Source of the DNA: CAIWHR01 sp039915505 | GTDB lineage: Bacteria; Pseudomonadota; Gammaproteobacteria; Burkholderiales; Casimicrobiaceae | Length of the DNA stretch: 14,338 nucleotides | Direction: 5' to 3' | Assembly: GCA_039915505.1 (NCBI GenBank) | Contig: JBDSND010000019.1 | Span: 1 to 14,338, forward strand | Shown: one piece after another, positions 6,266 through 12,521 of the stretch | Layout: each line of letters opens with the position of its first letter | Numbering within the stretch: the stretch's first letter is position 1 | Notes under the pieces: generated by a model | What the model was told of the DNA's origin: nothing | The model's input: the letters and a program-made list of their open reading frames with translations, nothing else | The model's database searches: none | Made by a program: the position numbers and the translations under genes

Positions 6266-6603
6266 CGATGTTCCCGTGGTGCGAGGCGCTGTGGTGGACG
6301 CGTGCAGTGCTGCCTGGAGCAGGGTCAAAGGGGCGGGGCGGGTGGAGTGTAGCGTCCCTGCCTCGGTCACGCATCCGTTTGCGCGGCGTGGCGGGTCGGG
6401 GATTCAGGCAAGACCGGAGGGCAAGATCCAGCGGAGCCGGTTTAGCCCGGGTTAGAGCGGGGTAAGAACCGGTAAACACCGGCGTAAAGAACCGGGCAAG
6501 AACCGGGTAAGAATCGGGGCCGCACAGTTGCCACGGCTCACCGTCCGGCGGAAGGTGCCTTGACGTCGCTGGTTCAAGGCCGCATTCTCCGCCCGCAACA
6601 CGC
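6266..6603. promoter_or_regulatory. Divergent intergenic region between SulP and TagH genes
   Basis: These 338 bp separate two diverging genes and should carry both promoters, though no clear -35/-10 pair is visible. The most distinct content is the run of short direct repeats at 6439-6519. No supported gene lies here. An in-frame extension of the SulP gene to GTG 6370 is possible but disfavoured. Confidence 0.5.
6439..6519 (+). repeat. Tandem degenerate 10-13 bp repeats, consensus GGGTAAGAACC
   Basis: About seven head-to-tail units each start with GG and most contain TAA(A/G)A(A/C)C: GGTTTAGCCC (6439), GGGTTAGAGC (6449), GGGGTAAGAACC (6459), GGTAAACACC (6471), GGCGTAAAGAACC (6481), GGGCAAGAACC (6494) and GGGTAAGAATC (6505), ending in GGGG. 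The spacing is close to one helical turn, so bound proteins would stack on one face of the DNA. This suits a regulator array for the divergent genes, or an iteron-like array. A simple slippage product is the plain alternative. Confidence 0.55.
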
Positions 6604-8289
6604 ATGGCCCGTTCCTTCCTTGTGTGCCACATGTCGTCGTCCCTGACCATCACCGTCGTGCGCCAGAACGGCGCAGCATTGGCCGAGCCGTTGCACGCCG
6701 AGTTCGGGGCGGAGGGCGGGACCATCGGGCGATCCGCGGCGTCGACATTGCTGTTGCCCGATCCCGACCGGCAGATCTCGCGCATCCATGGACGAATCGA
6801 GCCCGACGGCGACCGTTTCGTGCTCCGGGACCAGGGCACCGCAACGCCGGTCATCGTCAACGGCCGCCGCCTCGGCAACGGACATGCCGTGCATCTCGCC
6901 GCCGGTGACGAGATCGTCATCGCCGGCTATGTCATGCGGGTCGAGGGCGAAGCGTTCGATCCGGACGCGACCCTGGTACGCGGGCGCACGGTGGAGACCA
7001 GCCTTCATGCGGCCGACATCTCCATGATCGGCACCGTGCTGTCGTGGTCGGAGGGCGGCGCCCCGGTGCCGGTCGATAGGATCCAGACGGTGATCGTGCC
7101 GTCTCCGCGTGGCGAGGGCGACGACGCGCCGGCGCGCGCATCCGATGTGGGCGACTCCTTGGCTGGTGCGCCTGCCGTTGTTGTTGAGGGCGCAACCGCG
7201 GCCGTGCCGACCCCTGCCGACCGATCCGCAGCTGCGCCGGCGATGCCTGCCACGACCACGCCGACACCGACCACCCTGGCGCCGACCGAACCCGCACCGA
7301 CCGCACCCGCACCGATCGCACCCGCGCCGATCGCACCCGCGCCGACCGCACCCGCACCGATCGCACCCGCGCCGACCGCACCCGCACCGACCGCACCCGC
7401 GCCGACCGCCCCCGCGCCGACCGCACCCGCACCGACCGCACCCGCTGTGGTGGCACCCGGATTGGCCGCGCCCGCAGCGGCACCGACCGCATCGCCGCGC
7501 ACCGCACCGGCATTGGACGTGCCCGAAGCGCTATCGCCTGTGGATGCGAGTGCAACACGCGCCGATTCCGGCGAGCCGCTACCACTGTCCGAAGGCGACG
7601 CAAAGTTGGCAGACGATGCCGCGCTGAACGCTGCATCAGCGGCCTTGCCTTCCCAGGCGCAGCCTGCCGGGCCGACCGCCGACGCGCTCCTAGAGGCCCT
7701 TCTGGCCGGCGTCGGCGTAGCCCAACTACGCGTGCCGGACGGCCTCACACCCGAATTCATGCAGGCGCTGGGTGAGATGCTGCGGGAGTCGGTGCGCGGC
7801 CTGCTCGACCTTCTCCATGCGCGGGCGCTCACCAAGCGCGAGGTCCGTGCCGACGCGACGGTGATCGTGGCGCAGGACAACAATCCGCTCAAGTTCTCAC
7901 CGACGCTGGAGGCTGCGATGGCACACCTCCTGGTGCCACGCGGCACGGGTTTCATGCCGCCGCTGCGCGCGGTTGCGGACGCGCACGACAGCCTGCGCTC
8001 GCATCAGCTGGCGTTCATGGCCGGGATGCAAGCTGGTCTCGCCTCGATCCTGCAGCGCCTCGACCCACGTGCAGTCGAGTCCCGATCGGGAGAACCTTCG
8101 CTTCTCGGTGCATTCGTGCCGGCCACGCGGAAGGCGAGCCTGTGGGACCTATACACCACCGTGCATACCAGCGTGGTGCGCGACGCCGATGCCGATTTCC
8201 AGGCCATCTTCGGCCGCGAGTTCCTGCGCGCCTATCAGCACGAAGTGAACGAGCGTCGGGTGCGCGAATCCGTGCGGCCACCGAGCTGA
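6604..8289 (+). CDS. tagH: FHA domain protein, TagH-type (T6SS-associated)
   Basis: The 561-residue protein has an N-terminal FHA domain (~11-115) with the phosphothreonine-binding residues in place: GRS (42-44), SRIHG (59-63) and NGRRL (86-90). A Pro/Ala/Thr linker of some 240 residues follows, and then the TagH C-terminal domain (~357-550), which has LRVPDGLTPEFMQALGEMLR, NNPLKFSP and TRKASLWD. In type VI secretion such proteins read the kinase mark and promote assembly at the inner membrane; they are cytoplasmic. The linker contains ten 5-residue repeats. The start at 6604 is not certain: neither it nor ATG 6631 (residue 10) has a clear ribosome site, and family members usually begin close to residue 10 (MSSSLTITVV). 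The PP2C gene starts 2 nt after the stop, so the two are surely co-transcribed. tagH is given as the family symbol; no other T6SS gene is in the window. Confidence 0.88.
   Translation: MARSFLVCHMSSSLTITVVRQNGAALAEPLHAEFGAEGGTIGRSAASTLLLPDPDRQISRIHGRIEPDGDRFVLRDQGTATPVIVNGRRLGNGHAVHLAAGDEIVIAGYVMRVEGEAFDPDATLVRGRTVETSLHAADISMIGTVLSWSEGGAPVPVDRIQTVIVPSPRGEGDDAPARASDVGDSLAGAPAVVVEGATAAVPTPADRSAAAPAMPATTTPTPTTLAPTEPAPTAPAPIAPAPIAPAPTAPAPIAPAPTAPAPTAPAPTAPAPTAPAPTAPAVVAPGLAAPAAAPTASPRTAPALDVPEALSPVDASATRADSGEPLPLSEGDAKLADDAALNAASAALPSQAQPAGPTADALLEALLAGVGVAQLRVPDGLTPEFMQALGEMLRESVRGLLDLLHARALTKREVRADATVIVAQDNNPLKFSPTLEAAMAHLLVPRGTGFMPPLRAVADAHDSLRSHQLAFMAGMQAGLASILQRLDPRAVESRSGEPSLLGAFVPATRKASLWDLYTTVHTSVVRDADADFQAIFGREFLRAYQHEVNERRVRESVRPPS
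7291..7440 (+). repeat. Ten-unit 15-bp coding minisatellite (PAPTA/PAPIA)
   Basis: Ten consecutive 15-bp units inside the TagH linker each encode PAPTA or PAPIA (residues 230-279), differing only at silent third positions and one Thr/Ile codon position. An eleventh, diverged unit (PAVVA) follows. The unit is a multiple of three, so copy-number change would alter the linker length without shifting the frame. The encoded Pro/Ala-rich stretch should be extended and disordered. Confidence 0.85.
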
Positions 8290-8291
8290 CC

Positions 8292-9068
8292 ATGCGGCTC
8301 GAGATCTCGGCGCTGTCCAAACCGGGTGGTCGCCCACCGAACGAGGATGCGTTCGGTTGCTGGTCTTCCCAAGCCGCGAGCTTTTGCCTGCTCTGCGACG
8401 GGGCCGGGGGGCACGGTGGCGGTGAGATCGCGTCGAAGCTGGCAGTGCGCGTGGCGCTGGGTCGATTCCAGGCAAAGCCGGAATGCAGCGGCGCGGCGAT
8501 CGATGCCGCGCTGCGGGCCGCGCAGGAGGCGATCGTCGCGGCCCAGGCCGCGGGCAACGGTACCGAGAACATGCGGGCAACGGCGGCGGTGCTCGCCATC
8601 GACACGGGGCGTGGCGAGGCGTGCTGGGGCCACTTGGGCGACACCAGACTCTACGGCTTTCGCAACGGCGCGGTGCTGGTGCGCACCAAGGACCACAGCG
8701 TGGTGCAACGCATGGTTGACGCCGGCTACATCCGCGACGAAGACCTGCGCAGTGCCCCGGATCGTAGCCAGCTCTTTGCCGCACTGGGGCAGGCCGAAAA
8801 TTTCGCACCGGCCATCGCAGCGGAAACCTGGACGTTGCAGGACGGCGACGTCTTCCTGTTGTGCACCGACGGATTCTGGGGAGTCCTGCCGGACGACCTG
8901 ATGCTGAGCACGCTTGCGGGCAGCGAGTCGACCCAGGCCTGGCTCGAGGCCATGGAGCGCGAGGTGGTGGCGCGCGGCGGCCCTGACCAGGACAACTATT
9001 CGGCGTTGACCGTCTGGTGCGGAAAGGGCGGCCTTGGTGCGACAGCGGGCACGTCCGGGCCGGGCTGA
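8292..9068 (+). CDS. PP2C-family Ser/Thr protein phosphatase (PppA-like)
   Basis: The 258-residue protein has all main PP2C metal and phosphate motifs: NEDA (17-20), DGAGGH (36-41), GHLGDTRLY (113-121), DHS (134-136), LLCTDGFW (189-196) and DQDNYSALT (232-240). The acidic residues that hold the two metal ions are therefore intact, and it should be an active Mg/Mn-dependent phosphatase. It is cytoplasmic, with no signal peptide or membrane segment, and is of the short catalytic-domain-only kind, like PppA, which removes the phosphates placed on T6SS FHA proteins by the kinase. Its start lies 2 nt after the TagH stop, so it is probably translationally coupled. Its likely opponent is the kinase at 12472-14121. 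The substrate is inferred from context. Confidence 0.9.
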   Translation: MRLEISALSKPGGRPPNEDAFGCWSSQAASFCLLCDGAGGHGGGEIASKLAVRVALGRFQAKPECSGAAIDAALRAAQEAIVAAQAAGNGTENMRATAAVLAIDTGRGEACWGHLGDTRLYGFRNGAVLVRTKDHSVVQRMVDAGYIRDEDLRSAPDRSQLFAALGQAENFAPAIAAETWTLQDGDVFLLCTDGFWGVLPDDLMLSTLAGSESTQAWLEAMEREVVARGGPDQDNYSALTVWCGKGGLGATAGTSGPG

Positions 9069-9138
9069 CGTGACAGCCAGCCCCCTAGCGAGCATCATTG
9101 CAGGTTGCATCGGCGCGCTGCGCCACCGGGAGAAGGGC

Positions 9139-10140
9139 ATGAATAGTCAGGGACGGTCGCGCGCGGGCCGGGCGATCGGTGTGCTGGCGGGCGTCGCGAT
9201 CATGGTCGCAGGTTGCGCGACTCCGCCGCCAACTCCGGGCGCTGGCACCGTCCCGAGCGCGGCTCCGAGCGCGACAACGGGCCCGGCACCTGGCGCCGCC
9301 AAGGCCCCCGCCCCCGCCCCGGCTTCCAGCCCGGCGGCAGCCCCCCGGCCAGCGCCGGCGCCCGAAATAAGCCCCGCGCAGGCCAAGGCGCTGGCGCAGA
9401 AGCACGTGGTCGACGCCATCGACCAGCTCCAAAACGGTGACGAACCCGCGGCCCGTCAGAGCGTGGAGCAGGCCCTTGCGCTCGACCCTGCCAATGATCT
9501 TGCCAGGAACCTTCGCGACCAGATCGAGGCCGACGCCCAGAAAGAGCTAGGCGGCGTTTTCTTCCGCTACACCGTGCAGCGCGATGACTCGCTTTCCAAG
9601 CTCGCCCAGCAGTACCTCGGAGATCGCTACAAGTTCTACATTCTCGCGAAGTACAACGACATCGCCAATCCCGGCCGGCTTGGGGCGGGGCAGATCATCA
9701 AGATTCCCGGCAAGCAGCCGATCGCACCGCCGGCCGCCGCAGCACGCCCCGCGCGCCCGGACGCGGCGCCTGAGCCGACGGCGCGGACGCCGGAGCCCGA
9801 GCCACCAGCATCGCCGCCGGACGCCAAGGCGATCGTGGCGCGCAGCCTGCAGCTGCAGAAGAATGGCGATCTCGAGGGCGCCTATGCTGCCGCGAACGAT
9901 GCGACACGACGCGATCCTGGCAATCGCGAGGCTGCCGCCCAGCGCGAAGCGGTGAAGCTGGCGCTGGTCAGGCGCTACGAACGGGAAGCCGCGTCGGCCT
10001 TTCAGCGTCAGAACCTGGACGTGGCGATCGCTCGCTGGACGAGCGTGCTCGACCTCGATCCCGGCAACCAAAAGGCACGCCTGGAGCGTGAGCGCGCCAA
10101 CGATCTCAAGAAGCGTATAACCGAGAAGTTCGGCAAATAG
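9139..10140 (+). CDS. LysM-domain lipoprotein with TPR-like repeats
   Basis: The 333-residue protein starts with a lipoprotein signal: basic MNSQGRSRAGR, a hydrophobic stretch, and the lipobox VAGC with Cys26. A Pro/Ala-rich linker (30-76) comes next, then a TPR-like helical pair (~81-130), a LysM domain (~143-189, FRYTVQRDDSLSKLAQQYLG to GQIIKIPG), a second Pro-rich linker, and another TPR-like helical block (~228-320). LysM binds N-acetylglucosamine-containing glycans such as peptidoglycan, so the protein is probably lipid-anchored in the periplasm, at the outer membrane (residue +2 is Ala, not Asp), and grips the cell wall. ATG 9139 has GAGAAGGG just upstream; an upstream in-frame start (9034) would overlap the phosphatase gene and bury the signal peptide. 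It is the third gene of the + arm, 70 nt after the PP2C gene. Confidence 0.85.
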   Translation: MNSQGRSRAGRAIGVLAGVAIMVAGCATPPPTPGAGTVPSAAPSATTGPAPGAAKAPAPAPASSPAAAPRPAPAPEISPAQAKALAQKHVVDAIDQLQNGDEPAARQSVEQALALDPANDLARNLRDQIEADAQKELGGVFFRYTVQRDDSLSKLAQQYLGDRYKFYILAKYNDIANPGRLGAGQIIKIPGKQPIAPPAAAARPARPDAAPEPTARTPEPEPPASPPDAKAIVARSLQLQKNGDLEGAYAAANDATRRDPGNREAAAQREAVKLALVRRYEREAASAFQRQNLDVAIARWTSVLDLDPGNQKARLERERANDLKKRITEKFGK

Positions 10141-10154
10141 CGACCGGCTATTTG
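10134..10154. terminator. Stem-loop shared by two convergent genes, holding both stop codons
   Basis: CAAATAGC (10134-10141) and GCTATTTG (10147-10154) are perfect 8-bp arms with a 5-nt loop. The TAG of the + strand LysM lipoprotein (10138-10140) is in the left arm, and the TAG of the - strand TPR lipoprotein (10148-10150) is in the right arm. Position and symmetry suit a bidirectional transcription end. There is no T-run on either side and the stem is AT-rich, so intrinsic termination is not certain. Confidence 0.45.
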
Positions 10155-11179
10155 GGGGGACTGCGATCGAGCGCGCGCAGCTTGGACTGCGCGACCCGCA
10201 ACTGCGCCAATTTGGTCGCAGCGCGGCTGTTTCCCGGGTCGAAGCGCAGGCTCGCCTCCAGCGCGGTGATCGCCGCGCCGAGGTCGGTGCGTTCGGTGCG
10301 TGTCGCGCGATCGTAGTAGTCGCCTGACAGCTTTTTGCGCAAGGACTGCGCGCGGGGCGACCAGCCGGCAGCGGCCTCGCCCCGAAGCGCGATGGCCGCG
10401 TCGTACAGGGCGAGCGCCTGCTCGCCGGCGCCTTGGGCCTCGAGCTCCTGACCTCGGTTGAACACCGCGGCCGCCCCGCGCTGCCGACCCACCCGATCGC
10501 GTGGATTCTGTTCGACCCAGGACGAGAGCTCGCGCAAGCCGCCGGCCGTGTCGCCGGCGGTGAACATCGCGAGACCCTGTTCGAGGTCGTAGGCAGCGCT
10601 GCTGTCAACGGGTGACGCGCGGCCGCCGCGTAGGCCCGCTTTGGGGTCCTCGGCACGAGCCCGCGTCGCGCGATCATCCTGGCTGCGGACGAGCTTGCGC
10701 TTGTCAAGGTCGCGCAAGGCACGCGCGGCCTCGGTGTTGCGCGGCTCGACCGCGAGCACGCGCAGGAACGCCATGAGGGCACGGTCGCCGTCGCCCTTCT
10801 GCAGGGCAGTCTTGCCAGCGTCCAGCTCCGTTCGGACCTCCCGGCGAATGGCGGCCTGGGTATTGGCGAGCTCCTGCCGATATGCGGGCTCGTCCGCATC
10901 GAGGAGGGTCAGCACGTGCCACGCGATGGCGGCATTGGCAAGATCGCCCTTGGCACGGTGCTGCTGCGCTCGGGCGCGCCATGCGTCGATGGTGCCGGCG
11001 GCTGCGGCTGTGATTGCGGTAGCGGAACGCGGCGCGGGGGCGGCGCGCACGGTGCTGGGCGTTGCAGCGCCTTCGGTAACCGTTGAGTTGGAGGGCGACG
11101 GCGTCGGCCGGTCCGGGACCCCGGCGCATCCGCCGAGCACCGTCGCGGCCAGGAAAACGACCCCTTCACGGCACTTCAT
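10148..11179 (-). CDS. TPR-repeat lipoprotein
   Basis: The 343-residue protein begins with MKCREGVVFLAATVLGGCAG, a lipoprotein signal with lipobox LGGC (Cys18). A short Pro/Ser/Thr linker follows, then helical repeats rich in TPR-like motifs. Examples are HRAKGDLANAAIAWHVLTLL, ALQKGDGDRALMAFLRVLAVEPRN, FTAGDTAGGLRELSSWVEQNPRD, EAQGAGEQALALYDAAIAL and LGAAITALEASLRFDPGNSRAATKL. It should sit lipid-anchored in the periplasm as a protein-protein scaffold. Residue +2 after Cys is Ala, which suits outer-membrane sorting. It is last in the - arm and ends 7 nt from the stop of the LysM lipoprotein, which also carries TPR-like repeats, so the two may be distant relatives or partners. The start has only a weak ribosome site (AGGA very near the ATG). 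No enzymatic domain is seen. Confidence 0.8.
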   Translation of the reverse strand: MKCREGVVFLAATVLGGCAGVPDRPTPSPSNSTVTEGAATPSTVRAAPAPRSATAITAAAAGTIDAWRARAQQHRAKGDLANAAIAWHVLTLLDADEPAYRQELANTQAAIRREVRTELDAGKTALQKGDGDRALMAFLRVLAVEPRNTEAARALRDLDKRKLVRSQDDRATRARAEDPKAGLRGGRASPVDSSAAYDLEQGLAMFTAGDTAGGLRELSSWVEQNPRDRVGRQRGAAAVFNRGQELEAQGAGEQALALYDAAIALRGEAAAGWSPRAQSLRKKLSGDYYDRATRTERTDLGAAITALEASLRFDPGNSRAATKLAQLRVAQSKLRALDRSPPK

Positions 11180-11195
11180 ATCCTAGCGTCCCGAA

Positions 11196-11342
11196 TCAGA
11201 GTTCGCTGCACAAGAACGTCAAGAAACGGCGCGCCGCTACGTCGTTCGCCTTGCGAAGGTTCTCGACATTCGCTGCGGCGAACTCCTCGCTGCATACCGT
11301 TTTCGGCGTGTTTAGGTGCCGCCACAGCCATCGCACGGTCAT
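11196..11342 (-). CDS. Possible 48-residue protein between deacetylase and TPR lipoprotein
   Basis: A short frame starts at ATG 11342 with a strong ribosome site, GGGAGG (11355-11350), 7 nt before it. It begins 24 nt after the deacetylase stop and ends 16 nt before the start of the TPR lipoprotein. The product begins MTVRWLWRHLNTPKTVC and ends RRFLTFLCSEL. It is basic and contains two Cys and two Trp, with no signal peptide, membrane helix or family I recognise. Its spacing and ribosome site are those of a real operon member. The short length and lack of a known relative leave chance as a serious alternative. Confidence 0.4.
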   Translation of the reverse strand: MTVRWLWRHLNTPKTVCSEEFAAANVENLRKANDVAARRFLTFLCSEL

Positions 11343-11366
11343 TCAACGACCTCCCGATTGGGGACA

Positions 11367-12521
11367 CTAACGACTCGGGAGGGGGGCGAACGTGGCGAGC
11401 TTGGCCTTGAACGCGTCGAGATCCTGATCGCCGAAGATCATCGTCCGCCGCAGCATGTACGGATAAGCGAAGAAGCCGTTGCCGCCTGGGGTGACGGTCA
11501 CGCCAGTGTGGACGTTGGCGCGGACGAGCTCGCCCACCACGGCGTCGTTGACGTCGCCATAGGGGTACGCAAATACATTGCTCTGGAGATCGAGCCGCTC
11601 CTTGATCACCGCCACCGGCGCTTCGACCTCGCGGCGTACCCTGTCGCGATAGCGGGCCTCGCTTTCCTCGGGGAGGCGCTGGGTGAGGTTGGCATGGGAC
11701 TTCGAATGCGGCTGGATCTCCACCAGGCCCGACCCGTGCATTTCCTTCATCTGGCCCCACGTGAGCGCGTCGGAGGCGCCCACGAAATCGCTGTACAGGA
11801 ACACCGTTGCCGGAAAACCGAACTTCTTCAGCACCGGAAAAGCGATCTCGTACGTCGAGCGGTAGCCGTCATCAATGGTGATCGCGACCGTGCGCGCCGG
11901 CAGTGCCTCGTGGGCATCCAGGAAGGCGCGGACACGCTCGAGCGGTACCACGTGATAACCGTTCCGCGCGAGAAAATCCATCTGCGCCTCGAAGGCGGTC
12001 TTGCTGACCGTCAGCTTGCTGGTCTTGGGACCGAAGCGGTGGTAGCAGAGGATCGGAATGGTCTGAAAGCCATTGACGTGCACACCGATGGGATTGGCGA
12101 TGCGCAGGGGCACGACGATCGTCTGGCCGCGCTGGACGCGCTCGACACCGTTGAACTCCGCAATGCGCCACGCCTGCTGCGCAGACCCGAGATAGCGCTT
12201 GGCGAGGGCGGCGAGATCCTCGCCATCGCCCACTCGGACGATGACGAAATCGTCGTCCCGGGCGATGAGCGGGCCGGGCTCGACCCGCACCGGTTCCGCT
12301 GCCGGCGCGCGCGCGACCGGTGCGACAGGCGAGGGCAAGGGCACGGGCGCGGGCGCCGCCGGCGGCGGCGTCGCACAGCCTGCCGCGATCAACAGCGTCA
12401 GTATGACGAGTAGCGCCGGCAGCGCTCCACGTAGCCTCGACGACGAGTGCCGCAACACGCTCACGGTGCGCTCAAGGCGCCGCGGCCGGAGCCTCAAGTG
12501 GCTTGGCAGCGTGGGGGTCAT
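11367..12521 (-). CDS. LysM polysaccharide deacetylase lipoprotein (NodB/CE4 family)
   Basis: The 384-residue protein carries a lipoprotein signal (hydrophobic LPALLVILTLLIAAGC, lipobox Cys49), a Pro/Ala linker, a LysM-like domain (~92-137, IVRVGDGEDLAALAKRYLG to GQTIVVPLR), and a NodB-type deacetylase domain (~153-360). Catalytic motifs are intact: TIDDGY (215-220; Asp217 base and Asp218 metal ligand), HSKSH (His272 and His276, metal ligands) and FAYPYG (317-322), the form seen in PgaB/IcaB-like enzymes. It should remove N-acetyl groups from a GlcNAc polymer in the periplasm or at the outer membrane. ATG 12521 has GAGGTG at good distance and overlaps the kinase end by 50 nt. GTG 12464 or 12458 would give a more ordinary signal-peptide length, and ATG 12581 has no ribosome support. 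Whether the target is peptidoglycan or an exopolysaccharide is open. Confidence 0.87.
   Translation of the reverse strand: MTPTLPSHLRLRPRRLERTVSVLRHSSSRLRGALPALLVILTLLIAAGCATPPPAAPAPVPLPSPVAPVARAPAAEPVRVEPGPLIARDDDFVIVRVGDGEDLAALAKRYLGSAQQAWRIAEFNGVERVQRGQTIVVPLRIANPIGVHVNGFQTIPILCYHRFGPKTSKLTVSKTAFEAQMDFLARNGYHVVPLERVRAFLDAHEALPARTVAITIDDGYRSTYEIAFPVLKKFGFPATVFLYSDFVGASDALTWGQMKEMHGSGLVEIQPHSKSHANLTQRLPEESEARYRDRVRREVEAPVAVIKERLDLQSNVFAYPYGDVNDAVVGELVRANVHTGVTVTPGGNGFFAYPYMLRRTMIFGDQDLDAFKAKLATFAPLPSR

Noticed and set aside
6266..6370. 35-residue N-terminal extension of the SulP protein from GTG 6370
   Set aside because: No ribosome site, no hydrophobic or family features, and ATG 6265 has GGGAA upstream and fits the family start better.
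6439..6519. CRISPR array
   Set aside because: Units are 10-13 bp and contiguous with no spacers, and no cas gene is near.
5403..6920. Long - strand open frame across SulP, the intergenic region and the TagH start
   Set aside because: It is Arg/Pro-rich, out of frame with the clear SulP protein and crosses the divergent promoter region. It is a GC-driven shadow.
7291..7440. CRISPR array or non-coding satellite
   Set aside because: The 15-bp units are contiguous and keep the TagH frame with silent third-position variation, so they are coding repeats.
9547..10899. Long - strand open frame over the LysM lipoprotein and part of the TPR lipoprotein
   Set aside because: It overlaps two genes with lipoboxes, a LysM domain and TPR motifs; its own composition is Arg/Ser/Pro-rich without a motif.
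11316..12413. + strand open frame opposite the deacetylase
   Set aside because: The - strand has intact NodB motifs and a lipobox; the + product is only its mirror.
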